IMG/VR virus record: IMGVR_UViG_3300010293_000007
Location: 1 to 46,173 of that record
Strand: one strand, 5' to 3'
DNA length: 46,173 bases
Source: a virus
Shown: one piece after another, positions 33,725 to 41,325 of the stretch
Layout: each line of letters starts with the position of its first letter
Numbering within the stretch: the stretch's first letter is position 1
Program-made: the position numbers and the translations under genes
The notes under the pieces: model-generated
What the model saw: the letters and a program-made list of their open reading frames with translations, nothing else
Database searches by the model: none
Told to the model about the DNA's origin: nothing

Positions 33725-34587
33725 GAAAAGAGAGATTTTAACTTGATCTTCATAAAAAACATATTATACCATGAATCTTTTTGTTTTAAAATGGAATTTA
33801 ATTCATATTTTTCACAGAAATTAAGAAATTCGTTCCAATTTAACTGGGGTTCTTGAGTAAATTGTTCTTCATAATGTGCTATTTCTGCAGAATCTTTGAA
33901 ACATTTATCTAAATCCAAGATATTTTTATTAAATTCCACGATTTTCAGGGCTTCTTCAGTCAATTTAAGATCTCCCTCGAAGTATTTTTTGATTTTTACC
34001 GGCCCCATACCATTTACACCAGGAACATTATCAGATTTATCACCTAAAAGACATTTATATAAGAGAAATTGCACCGGTTTTACACCACATTCCTTTTCAA
34101 AATTGTCAATTGTTATTTCTTTTTTGGTAATAGCACTAAAAAATATAACATCTTCATTAACTAACTGTAAAAGGTCCTTATCAACAGAAATGATAACCTT
34201 TTTTCCTTGCAATTTCTTCGAAAGAAATGCAATTGCATCATCTGCTTCCATTTGTAATGGATAAAAATTCCGAATTCCAAGATGTTTAAATGCAATTTTC
34301 AATTCATTATTATTTGAATATACATCATTATTATATTCTTTATTACGAGTTCCTTTATATTCGGGTAAAAGCTCTTGTCTAAATGTCGGTTTGTATATTT
34401 TTCTTTCATCCCAGCATACCCAAATGGTTTCTGGATCATATAAGCTCGCATAATGATATATAGCTCTTAGTGTAAAGAGTATATGCAACGGAGTAATATT
34501 ATTTTTATCTTTTCCATTCTGCGTTGCCTGCCAATATGTTCGATGTATTAAGTTATTAGCATCTATCAGGAGATTAAACTTATTCAT
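33721..34587 (-). CDS. rnh: RNase H / 5'-3' exonuclease, FEN-type (T4 rnh-like)
   Basis: This is a 288-residue flap-endonuclease-family protein. It has metal-site residues in LLIDANN (Asp9), EADDAIAF (114-121) and SVDKDLL (134-140). A helix-3-turn-helix DNA binding motif lies in LGDKSDNVPGVNGMGPVKIK (181-200). T4 RNase H is 305 residues. It would remove RNA primers and flaps during lagging-strand synthesis. It is coupled to primase downstream by a 4-base overlap. The upstream 46 bases hold a TATAAT-like element 5 bases before its ATG, so the gene may have its own weak early promoter. Confidence 0.9.
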   Translation of the reverse strand: MNKFNLLIDANNLIHRTYWQATQNGKDKNNITPLHILFTLRAIYHYASLYDPETIWVCWDERKIYKPTFRQELLPEYKGTRNKEYNNDVYSNNNELKIAFKHLGIRNFYPLQMEADDAIAFLSKKLQGKKVIISVDKDLLQLVNEDVIFFSAITKKEITIDNFEKECGVKPVQFLLYKCLLGDKSDNVPGVNGMGPVKIKKYFEGDLKLTEEALKIVEFNKNILDLDKCFKDSAEIAHYEEQFTQEPQLNWNEFLNFCEKYELNSILKQKDSWYNMFFMKIKLKSLFS

Positions 34588-34598
34588 TATACATTATA
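34588..34598 (-). promoter_or_regulatory. Possible sigma70 -10 element before rnh
   Basis: TATAAT on the minus strand (34598-34593) is 5 bases before the ATG at 34587. The best -35 candidates are spaced 13-15 bases away, so the promoter is weaker than those of dut and gene 32. Confidence 0.35.
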
Positions 34599-34633
34599 AT
34601 AACATAGTTCCCTTCAAAAGGAAAGGATGCTAA

Positions 34634-34966
34634 TTATAATTCTTCTCCTGTGTATCCTTGGCGTGCCATATATGCAGGAACAAACTTTAATAGTAAAGAT
34701 ACAAGAGAACTTGCGTCTTTCATATTTTTTGCATAAGACATTGTATGCGGATTCCCGTGCAAATCAAATCCTAAAATTATAAAACAATCTAAAAATTCAT
34801 TAATAGAATTAATGAGCGCATTATCAACGTCAATTTGCTGATTACGTTTGCGATTAACCTCAACAATTTTTTCTTTTAGAGCATCTTCGATTAGTTGTTT
34901 AATTTGTTCCTTTTCGAATGATGTTGTTGTTTCATTTTTGCTGGGAATATCTGAATTCTCGCCCAT
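34634..34966 (-). CDS. Small replication-operon protein, function unknown
   Basis: This is a 110-residue protein. ATG at 34966 (MGENSDIPSKNE) is preferred to an upstream in-frame start at 35002 that would lie inside the previous gene. Residues 15-45 are a charged helix (KEQIKQLIEDALKEKIVEVN). The C-terminal part (CFIILGFDLHGNPHTMSYAK ... FVPAYMARQ) looks globular. A TAAATA overlaps the upstream stop, with 8-base spacing. A late-transcription or replication accessory role would fit the neighbourhood but is not shown by any motif. Confidence 0.5.
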   Translation of the reverse strand: MGENSDIPSKNETTTSFEKEQIKQLIEDALKEKIVEVNRKRNQQIDVDNALINSINEFLDCFIILGFDLHGNPHTMSYAKNMKDASSLVSLLLKFVPAYMARQGYTGEEL

Positions 34967-34973
34967 TATACTA

Positions 34974-35309
34974 TTATTTAGGGTCTTTATAGAATTCATC
35001 ACTATTTGTTATTTGTTCCACACCCCTTTCAAGAAGAGTTAATACAATAACTTCCATAGAAGAAGTTTTAAGAGAATAATTTTTTGGAAAAAGTCTTCCG
35101 CCATCATTAAATTCGAACATTTTTTCCCCATGAAAGTCTTTATTTTCATAACAGGTTATAAAAATATTTGCTTTGGATGGGTCAACCAAGACAGTCCATT
35201 TCCTTGGGTCTATTGTATCATATTTAGACCAGATTTTTATTGCAGCAAATTTATTATCCCGTATGCGTTTAAGAAAATATCCCAAAGTTGTAATTTTATT
35301 TTTTTGCAT
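34974..35309 (-). CDS. Unknown protein coupled to sliding clamp
   Basis: This is a 111-residue protein whose ATG overlaps the clamp gene's stop by one base. It begins MQKNKITTLGYFLKRIRDNK and contains KIWSKYDTIDPRKWTVLVDP and ANIFITCYENKDFHGEKMFE, which read as a compact alpha/beta fold. I do not recognise it with confidence. Tight coupling to gp45 suggests a partner in clamp-dependent replication or late transcription. In T4 the clamp also activates late promoters through gp33 and gp55, but no clear similarity to either is seen. Confidence 0.5.
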   Translation of the reverse strand: MQKNKITTLGYFLKRIRDNKFAAIKIWSKYDTIDPRKWTVLVDPSKANIFITCYENKDFHGEKMFEFNDGGRLFPKNYSLKTSSMEVIVLTLLERGVEQITNSDEFYKDPK

Positions 35310-36022
35310 TAGTTAATAAGTGTTGTTAAAATATAATTTAATTTAATATCTTCTGTTTCGGAACTCAACATAATAATTCCATATTGTGTATTGAAACTCA
35401 ATGATATTGTGTCACTGATAACATTAATAAGACGAAGATTATCAAAGTTAACAGCTAGCGGTTCAATATTAAAATCTACATTTTCTTTAATACATGTAGT
35501 AATTGAATCTGTATTTTTAATGGTTTTATCAGTTAATTCCACATAAAAATTATTATTTTCTGTGTAGAAATATATTTTATTAGTTGTTGTTGCAAATGAA
35601 CTGCATTTTATTAATGATGCAAATGTAGATTTACTAATGTCTATGTTATAATTAAACCTAAAAGCTTCTATTTTTTCGGTATTTAATGGTGGTTCACTTA
35701 AAATACCATCTTCAAGCAAATGATATTTAAATTTAATACCATTGCCTTGATAATACAAATGATTTGGGTGTATTTGAAGTGTAATTTCGGTTTCATTTAT
35801 ACTATCAATAGCTCTTGCAAGTTTGCGACAATCAGGAATGTTCAAACGAGATAAAATGTCTGTATCTGTTACATATTTTGAATACAAGAAAAGAGTATTA
35901 TCTTCAGATACTGATATTGCATAAATTGGTTTTTGTAATTTAAGAATAAATGCATCATTAATTTTAGAATTCGCATCAAGAAAAGATGCAAAAGTTTGCT
36001 TATTGAGTGTCAGCTGTTGCAT
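35309..36022 (-). CDS. gp45: Sliding clamp, DNA polymerase accessory (gp45-like)
   Basis: This is a 237-residue protein. ATG at 36022 (MQQLTLNKQTFASFLDANSK) lies 23 bases inside the upstream gene. The protein shows the repeated strand-helix-strand pattern of clamps, with a first half like NKQTFASFLDANSKINDAFI and a second like DISKSTFASLIKCSSFATTT followed by NKIYFYTENNNFYVEL, and it ends with a beta-rich stretch. T4 gp45 is 228 residues and trimeric. It would tether the polymerase and also activate late transcription. The gene lies two genes after gp32 in the same operon. The call rests on repeat pattern, length and order. Confidence 0.65.
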   Translation of the reverse strand: MQQLTLNKQTFASFLDANSKINDAFILKLQKPIYAISVSEDNTLFLYSKYVTDTDILSRLNIPDCRKLARAIDSINETEITLQIHPNHLYYQGNGIKFKYHLLEDGILSEPPLNTEKIEAFRFNYNIDISKSTFASLIKCSSFATTTNKIYFYTENNNFYVELTDKTIKNTDSITTCIKENVDFNIEPLAVNFDNLRLINVISDTISLSFNTQYGIIMLSSETEDIKLNYILTTLIN

Positions 36023-36362
36023 TCTTTTGAAGTAATTCAATTATTTTATCTAATCGTTCAATGATTTGGTCTAATTTATCCACATTTAATGGTGTGGATA
36101 AATTTGGTGGCATTGGAATAAGTTCTGGCACAGGAGCATATTGAGGACCAGGAACAAACGGATCTGGTTGAGGTGTATATGTAGGTGAAGAAACATGAGG
36201 TACTTGAACAGCTCCAAGAGTTTGTTCAAGTACCGTTTTGATATTTTCAGCAGTTGGAGCAAGATAATTAGATTTACTTGTAATAGATTGATCTATTTGT
36301 TTAGTATCCCCAAATGTTGTCCCAATAAATTGTATTAAAGCTTGTTGTTCCTCTTTTGTCAT
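36000..36362 (-). CDS. Pro-rich small protein between gp32 and gp45, with inverted repeats
   Basis: This is a 120-residue protein beginning one base after gene 32 stops. The N-terminal 45 residues are helical (EEQQALIQFIGTTFGDTKQ). The middle 30 residues are Pro-rich (VSSPTYTPQPDPFVPGPQYA). The C-terminus is a leucine-rich coiled coil (VDKLDQIIERLDKIIELLQ). The layout suggests an oligomeric adaptor. I recognise no family. Its DNA carries two perfect 12-bp inverted repeats, described separately. It overlaps the clamp gene by 23 bases. Confidence 0.55.
   Translation of the reverse strand: MTKEEQQALIQFIGTTFGDTKQIDQSITSKSNYLAPTAENIKTVLEQTLGAVQVPHVSSPTYTPQPDPFVPGPQYAPVPELIPMPPNLSTPLNVDKLDQIIERLDKIIELLQKNATADTQ
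36073..36104. repeat. 12-bp inverted repeat made of two consensus DnaA boxes
   Basis: AATTTATCCACA (36073-36084) and TGTGGATAAATT (36093-36104) are perfect inverse copies with an 8-base spacer. Each arm contains TTATCCACA, the consensus DnaA box of enterobacteria. The repeat is inside a coding region, so it could also act as an RNA hairpin in the operon transcript. Confidence 0.8.
36199..36234. repeat. Second 12-bp perfect inverted repeat in the same gene
   Basis: GGTACTTGAACA (36199-36210) pairs perfectly with TGTTCAAGTACC (36223-36234) around a 12-base loop. It lies 95 bases from the DnaA-box repeat in the same small gene. Confidence 0.8.
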
Positions 36363-36363
36363 T

Positions 36364-37218
36364 TTACAAATCTTTTAGGAGATTTTCCAAATCTTCATCA
36401 ATTGTTTGTTCTTCTTCTGTTGTTACAGCGGTTTCTTCAAAATCCGGAACCTCATCAGTAACTTCTTCATTTTTTGGTTTTGTAGTAACTGGTTTATTTT
36501 TTGTTACTACTTCTTCTTCAACATAATAGTGTTCTTGAAGCATTTCTTCAAGTTCTTCATATGCTTTAATAGGAAATAGTTTATCTAGTTCAAAACATTG
36601 ATCCAAAATTTCTTCTTGTTCTTCTTTTGAAAGTTTGAGTTTTGTTGCTGTTGTGAAATAAGAGTTGGCATATGTGGGCCAATCACCTTGTTGGACACTC
36701 TTGATTTTAAATGTGGCACCTTCAGCACTAAGATCAAAAATTTTTGCTCCAAATTCTTCCGATCTTTCACCTTCAATAGCTTGCATGATAATATTTTGAA
36801 TTTGTTTACCATAGCGCAGAATCTTCACTTTTCCATTATTTTCAGGATTTGTAGGATCATCAATTACATAGACATTAACAAGCCATTTTTCTTGTCGTTT
36901 GACGGCCCCCATCTTTTTCTTTTCATCTTCTGTACCAGTTTTCCAGATGCGATATCTCGTTTCCGCAATCGGATCTCTTTCACCCCATGTATTGGGTGAA
37001 ATCGCACTAACATATTGACCAGTTGCATAAGAAATCCACCCATGTTGGAAATAATGGAAAAAGGTCTTCGAAGGGTCTTTAATAAATGGAAGTAACCTTA
37101 ATGTATAAGTTTTTCCTACTTCGAGTTTCAGAATGTCATCATAGTTAGTTTCAGTTGATTTGGTATTATTTAGTGCTTCTTTGATTGATTGGAACATTGT
37201 GTTATTTAATGTAGTCAT
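36364..37218 (-). CDS. gp32: Single-stranded DNA-binding protein (gp32-like)
   Basis: This is a 284-residue protein. The core (about residues 30-200) contains LEVGKTYTLRLLPFIKDPSK, TFFHYFQHGWISYATGQYVS and RYRIWKTGTEDEKKKMGAVK, then KWLVNVYVIDDPTNPENNGK and VKILRYGKQI. These are typical of the T4 gp32 OB-fold domain in marine and other T4-like phages. The usual Cys/His zinc ligands of T4 gp32 are not evident in order. The last 60 residues are strongly acidic (TTEEEQTIDEDLENLLKDL), the tail that contacts other replication proteins. T4 gp32 is 301 residues. A strong sigma70-like promoter stands immediately before the ATG. Confidence 0.85.
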   Translation of the reverse strand: MTTLNNTMFQSIKEALNNTKSTETNYDDILKLEVGKTYTLRLLPFIKDPSKTFFHYFQHGWISYATGQYVSAISPNTWGERDPIAETRYRIWKTGTEDEKKKMGAVKRQEKWLVNVYVIDDPTNPENNGKVKILRYGKQIQNIIMQAIEGERSEEFGAKIFDLSAEGATFKIKSVQQGDWPTYANSYFTTATKLKLSKEEQEEILDQCFELDKLFPIKAYEELEEMLQEHYYVEEEVVTKNKPVTTKPKNEEVTDEVPDFEETAVTTEEEQTIDEDLENLLKDL

Positions 37219-37253
37219 ATTCTTATTATATTATTGGTTATTGGTAATTTCAA
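37219..37253 (-). promoter_or_regulatory. sigma70-like promoter for gene 32
   Basis: On the minus strand TTGAAA (37253-37248) and TATAAT (37230-37225) are 17 bases apart. Six bases separate TATAAT from the ATG at 37218, so the expected first transcribed base is the A of the start codon. The -35 box lies in the coding end of the upstream gene. Confidence 0.7.
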
Positions 37254-37899
37254 GTTTTTTGTCAACGATTTTTAATGCACGTTTGAGGAACTTCTTAAGT
37301 TTTGTAGATTTTATATATTTATTATATGTTTTATTGTATTTATCACAAAAATCTGTAATAAAAAATTCTAAAATATCTGTTTTATGGCAAAAAATTGCTG
37401 ATGTGTTATCTAATGCATGCAAAATATAAAAATTAATATTGCGTTTTTTGAGGTGTTGCAAAAATGAAGGCATAGTTCCAATACAATGTGTTAAATAATC
37501 ATTTGTTTGTATTTTATGAACATTACAAAAATTAAATAAAAATTTAATAGCTTGTTTTGTTTCTTGAATAGTATCATCAGAATCGGCATTTTGTTTCATC
37601 TTTTCTGTTTGATATAAATTCCAAAATTTTACCGCTTTTAATGTTAAAAAATGCTTTAAATCAAAATATTCATTAGGATGAAAATAATAAGAGGCATAAA
37701 AATACTCTTCAAATGTTATATAATCGTATTTTCCAAAAAATACACCCAATTTATGTAGGGTTATTATCTTTTCATTATCCAATTTGGAAAAATCCTTACG
37801 TGGACGCCATGGTTTACTTTGTATTTTACGACTTGCCTTTAAATGAGCATTATAAATTTGTTTATGAATCTCATTTAATTGGGGATTTTCGGTTTGCAT
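37231..37899 (-). CDS. Unknown protein upstream of gp32
   Basis: This is a 222-residue, Lys- and aromatic-rich protein. It contains SKPWRPRKDFSKLDNEKI (about residues 27-44), then TFEEYFYASYYFHPNEYFDL and a helical core (FLTLKAVKFWNLYQTEKMKQ). The C-terminus is very basic (KSTKLKKFLKRALKIVDKKL). In T4, gene 59 (helicase loader, 217 residues) lies next to gene 32, so position and size would suit that function. I see no convincing sequence match to gp59. It overlaps the upstream gene by 29 bases. Confidence 0.5.
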   Translation of the reverse strand: MQTENPQLNEIHKQIYNAHLKASRKIQSKPWRPRKDFSKLDNEKIITLHKLGVFFGKYDYITFEEYFYASYYFHPNEYFDLKHFLTLKAVKFWNLYQTEKMKQNADSDDTIQETKQAIKFLFNFCNVHKIQTNDYLTHCIGTMPSFLQHLKKRNINFYILHALDNTSAIFCHKTDILEFFITDFCDKYNKTYNKYIKSTKLKKFLKRALKIVDKKLEITNNQ

Positions 37900-38152
37900 T
37901 TAAAAATTTTGTTATATATTTGCTTGTTGTAAGACTTGGTTCATAACTAAGAAAACATTTTACCATTTCTATATCTGAATCAATATTTAGAAGTTCTTTA
38001 AATATTGATCTTAGCTTAGGATTTTGCAATATCAAGAGAAAAACGTTTTGTATTGATATATGTTTATCTTCAATTAACGCACAAAATGTACAAAAAGATA
38101 ATAATAGATGCACAGATTCTCTATCAATAATATTAAATGAAGGGTCACTCAT
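37871..38152 (-). CDS. Small protein, function unknown
   Basis: This is a 93-residue protein whose ATG overlaps the DHH gene's stop (ATGA). It is helical and hydrophobic in the middle (SVHLLLSFCTFCALIEDKHI and following) with a basic end. It may be a transcription or replication accessory of T4 gp33 size, but there is no motif to support this. Overlaps at both ends indicate a real, coupled gene. Confidence 0.5.
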   Translation of the reverse strand: MSDPSFNIIDRESVHLLLSFCTFCALIEDKHISIQNVFLLILQNPKLRSIFKELLNIDSDIEMVKCFLSYEPSLTTSKYITKFLNANRKSPIK

Positions 38153-39021
38153 AATTTTTTAAGAATTTTTGTGAAATTAAGGAATGTATCGGTTAATTTT
38201 CCCCCCGCAGCATGATTATGTCCGCCACCATTACATAATTTAGTTGCCCATTTGTCCAATTCAACATTGCAACTCAATTTTTTACGAAACGAGACTACTT
38301 TATATTTTACATTTATAATTATTGCAACATCAGCATCATATTTTTTAATTATTTGATGTGCAATTTCATTTATTGCAAAATCTGCTTGAACCGCTACTAC
38401 TTTATTACCGTTTAATTCACCAACATATGGTTCAAGTCTGGACAATTGGTCTTTATATTTTTTAATATATAGACTAATCATATTTTGTTCTTGAATATTA
38501 AATTTTCGATGACCATCAATAAACGCTTCAATGAATTTTGCAATTTTAGGTGCATTATATGTTTTTGTAATAATATGGTAACATAGACTTTCTTTATGTT
38601 TTAGTGTATATGAATCATAATCGTTTGCAAATACTACAAGAGCTTTTTGTTGTGGTGTAAAATCTTTACATTTGGGATTCCAATCATATATTAACTTTGC
38701 TGCAGATGGCCCAATTTCAATGTGAGTTTTTGCATGAATATAACGCGGCCTTATTTCGCTGTGTGTTTTATGATGATCGAGAATAATAACATTTGGCAAA
38801 TCAACTAATCTATATACATTATCTGGAACATAGATATCTGTAATGTATATAATGTCAAAAGATTTCAATTCTTTTTCTCGTTTCTTTATTGCTGATTCAA
38901 AATTACCTTCAAAAACTTCTTCAAATGTAATATCATCTTTTGGATGAAGCCATTTGATTATAAGAGCACTGACAATACCATCAAGATCATTATCAGTCCA
39001 AACTAATATTTTTTTACTCAT
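38149..39021 (-). CDS. DHH-family phosphoesterase (NrnA/RecJ-like)
   Basis: This is a 290-residue protein with complete DHH/DHHA1 signatures. Motif I is TDNDLDG (9-15), motif II is Asp62 in TDIYVPD, motif III is LDHHKTH (81-87), motif IV is Asp134 in FANDYD, and the C-terminal substrate-binding loop is GGGHNHAAGG (265-274). These enzymes use two Mn ions to cut short oligonucleotides, pAp or cyclic dinucleotide products, or (RecJ) single-stranded DNA. The short length and single DHHA1 domain favour a NrnA-like nano-RNase or phosphatase. In this operon it could recycle primers and nucleotides, or degrade nucleotide signals made by host defence. Confidence 0.85.
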   Translation of the reverse strand: MSKKILVWTDNDLDGIVSALIIKWLHPKDDITFEEVFEGNFESAIKKREKELKSFDIIYITDIYVPDNVYRLVDLPNVIILDHHKTHSEIRPRYIHAKTHIEIGPSAAKLIYDWNPKCKDFTPQQKALVVFANDYDSYTLKHKESLCYHIITKTYNAPKIAKFIEAFIDGHRKFNIQEQNMISLYIKKYKDQLSRLEPYVGELNGNKVVAVQADFAINEIAHQIIKKYDADVAIIINVKYKVVSFRKKLSCNVELDKWATKLCNGGGHNHAAGGKLTDTFLNFTKILKKL

Positions 39022-39054
39022 TATTTTTAATAATTAATTTTTTATTTTGCATTT

Positions 39055-40371
39055 TCAACCGCTTAGAATATCTAGTGTATTTGCAATGTCTGAATTATCG
39101 TCTTCAAGTATTTCTTCAGATTGAGATATAGAAAGTGTTGAATAATCAATTTCCATTGCTTGTGTAATACCTCGTGGACCAAAACGATTTTTCATTAATC
39201 CCATGCGAATTATATTCAATTCTCTGTCTTCTTCTTTTTGATAAATAGAAATCATAACATCTGCTGAATGCGCTGTTCCCATACTTTCTGAGATGGTAGT
39301 TAAATCAGGATTATCTACACCATATCCGCTTCTTGTCAATTGGGATGCTGATATTATAGGACAAGAAAACAAATAAGACATCGCTCTTATTTGCTCTACT
39401 ATATATTTTACCCTTTCATAAGAATTATTGCCAATTGGTGAATACAATAAATTCAAATAATCAATAACTATTGCATCAATTTTAATACCACTATCTATAA
39501 CTTTCTTAATAAACGCTTGTATTTGCTTTGGTGTTATTGTAGAAGGTGGAAATTCTTTAATAAATAATTTACCATGCTTATCTTTTTCCTCCTTTAATAA
39601 TTGTTTTAATGTTGGACCTTCTGTAGAAAAAGATTTTAGAGGTACTTTTGTTATATTAGCGCAAATTCTCTTTGAATAAAGTAATTCTGACATTTCTAAT
39701 GATATTAATAATACATTTTTTCCTTTTCGTGCAATATTTGTTGCAATATTTCCAAGAAATATTGATTTGCCAATATTTGTTTCACCCGCAAATACATATA
39801 ATGCTCTACCGTGTTCTGCCCAGCCACCTCCAAGAGCATCATCTAGCCATTCCCAATCTGTTGAAATTGTAGATTCAACTTTATTAAACTCTGAAATCAG
39901 ATAATCCGCATCTTTGAATATTTCAATTCCAAAATTTGTTGATAAATCTATATTACAAGCCTTTTCAAATTTATCCAACATTACAGAAGTATCAGCATCC
40001 CCTTTTGATACTTCTTTTGCCAATTCAAGCATTGTATGATATACAGCTTTTTCTTTAAGAAATTGTTCAGTATTTGCATACAATTCTTCTGTATTATACT
40101 TTTTATCTAATGTTGTAAACGAATTTAGAAGAGATTTGAATTCATTTTGGTTTCCTTGTTCTACAATTTTTGCTTTTATTTCTGTTGCAGTAGGCAATAC
40201 GTGTCTTTTATCATAGAATTCAGAAACAATTTGAAATATTAAAGCTGATGTTTTGTTAGTAAAGTATTCAGGTTTAATATAATCAGCTATAGACGCAAGA
40301 TATGTTGAATTGGTAAGAGAATTGTAAACGAGTATTTTTTCAAAGACATCATGATTAAGAGACTGCGTCAT
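39055..40371 (-). CDS. gp41: Replicative DNA helicase (gp41/DnaB-like)
   Basis: This is a 438-residue RecA-fold helicase. The N-terminal 140 residues form the helical DnaB-like domain. The motor has Walker A GETNIGKS (196-203), then NVLLISLEMSELLYSKRICA, the Walker B strand DAIVIDYLNLLY with Asp304, and a later ISASQLTRSGYG segment followed by a GTAHSADVMISIYQ element. T4 gp41 is 475 residues. It unwinds DNA 5'-3' at the fork as a hexamer with the gp61 primase. ATG at 40371 lies 17 bases inside the macro-domain gene. Confidence 0.92.
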   Translation of the reverse strand: MTQSLNHDVFEKILVYNSLTNSTYLASIADYIKPEYFTNKTSALIFQIVSEFYDKRHVLPTATEIKAKIVEQGNQNEFKSLLNSFTTLDKKYNTEELYANTEQFLKEKAVYHTMLELAKEVSKGDADTSVMLDKFEKACNIDLSTNFGIEIFKDADYLISEFNKVESTISTDWEWLDDALGGGWAEHGRALYVFAGETNIGKSIFLGNIATNIARKGKNVLLISLEMSELLYSKRICANITKVPLKSFSTEGPTLKQLLKEEKDKHGKLFIKEFPPSTITPKQIQAFIKKVIDSGIKIDAIVIDYLNLLYSPIGNNSYERVKYIVEQIRAMSYLFSCPIISASQLTRSGYGVDNPDLTTISESMGTAHSADVMISIYQKEEDRELNIIRMGLMKNRFGPRGITQAMEIDYSTLSISQSEEILEDDNSDIANTLDILSG

Positions 40372-40813
40372 AAATTAAAACATTATCTGGTAATACTTTG
40401 ATTATATCATAAATTCTTGATTGGTCAAGTTTACCAAGACCTATTGCTGGATAATTTAAATGAAAAACTAGTTGAGGAAATTTTCTTGCAAATTTATCTA
40501 GTGCTTTTGTGCTTTTTCTAACAACATCATAAATTGCGGGTTGGTTATATTGTCTTTTTGTTTGAAAAGCAGCAATTACTTGATGTTTATTTATTGTTGC
40601 TGAAATTAAACCATAATCTCCACCACAAAATCTTGCAATTTTTTCACCAAGCAATAAATCCACACCTTTCCATGCATCTCTAACTTCTTTTGCAGCGCCT
40701 GCACCCATTACAAGAGCACCATTTGTTTTAATAACATTATTTGCAGTAAATAAATAGACATCGGGAGATTTCCATTTAATCTTATACTTCAATTTCTGTT
40801 GAATCAGGTGCAT
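40355..40813 (-). CDS. Macro-domain protein (ADP-ribose-binding or hydrolysing)
   Basis: This is a 152-residue protein, one macro domain in length. The ligand loop NGALVMGAGAA (31-41) follows a TANNVIKT strand. The second phosphate-binding loop is NYPAIGLGKLD (120-130), the equivalent of the usual 'PaiGtGlggl'. Macro domains bind ADP-ribose and often remove it from proteins, nucleic acids or ADP-ribose-1''-phosphate. In a phage replication operon, possible roles are recycling ADP-ribose phosphates from RNA metabolism or reversing ADP-ribosylation by a host defence toxin. The gene overlaps the helicase gene downstream and a gene of unknown function upstream (32 bases). Confidence 0.8.
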   Translation of the reverse strand: MHLIQQKLKYKIKWKSPDVYLFTANNVIKTNGALVMGAGAAKEVRDAWKGVDLLLGEKIARFCGGDYGLISATINKHQVIAAFQTKRQYNQPAIYDVVRKSTKALDKFARKFPQLVFHLNYPAIGLGKLDQSRIYDIIKVLPDNVLIYDAVS

Positions 40814-41321
40814 ATTCGCGAGGTAATTCTAGAAAATATTTATCCCATTTTTCTTTTGTATAATCCCCTTTCATTAATGCAAATACGTGTCCATATATAT
40901 GTCGCATTAAAATGTCGCATTTTTTTATTAAATCTTCTTTATCTTTTATTGATTCTAAATATAACCCTTTAAAAGTAAAAGAACATGTTAATAATGCTCT
41001 GAAAAATAAAGCATTAAAAATGGACAATTTCCTTGCACCTTCAGATGTTATATAATTATCTTCATATTCACTTAATGTATTATTTAGTGTATTATATTGA
41101 ATTACCGTTTTAGCAGAGGCAGAAGATGATTTTTTATCTATTATTGGTAATTGTGCAAAAATATATGCTGGAATATTGTTTATAGCCAATGTATTTAAAC
41201 ATTCTTCTACAATTTTATGTTTTTCTTTGTCTTTTTCTGATAAATCTGTTGTAAGAATTCCACGCACTGTGTCTATGTCTTTTTGATTGTTTTCTCTTGT
41301 AGTTTGATTTGATAATTTCAT
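40782..41321 (-). CDS. Unknown helical protein
   Basis: This is a 179-residue, mostly helical protein (MKLSNQTTRENNQKDIDTVR at the start, ARKLSIFNALFFRALLTCSF in the middle), starting 4 bases after the glycosyltransferase gene. Its length is close to T4 gp62 or gp55, but no convincing motif of either is present. It overlaps the macro-domain gene by 32 bases. The function is not known. Confidence 0.5.
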   Translation of the reverse strand: MKLSNQTTRENNQKDIDTVRGILTTDLSEKDKEKHKIVEECLNTLAINNIPAYIFAQLPIIDKKSSSASAKTVIQYNTLNNTLSEYEDNYITSEGARKLSIFNALFFRALLTCSFTFKGLYLESIKDKEDLIKKCDILMRHIYGHVFALMKGDYTKEKWDKYFLELPREYAPDSTEIEV

Positions 41322-41325
41322 AATA

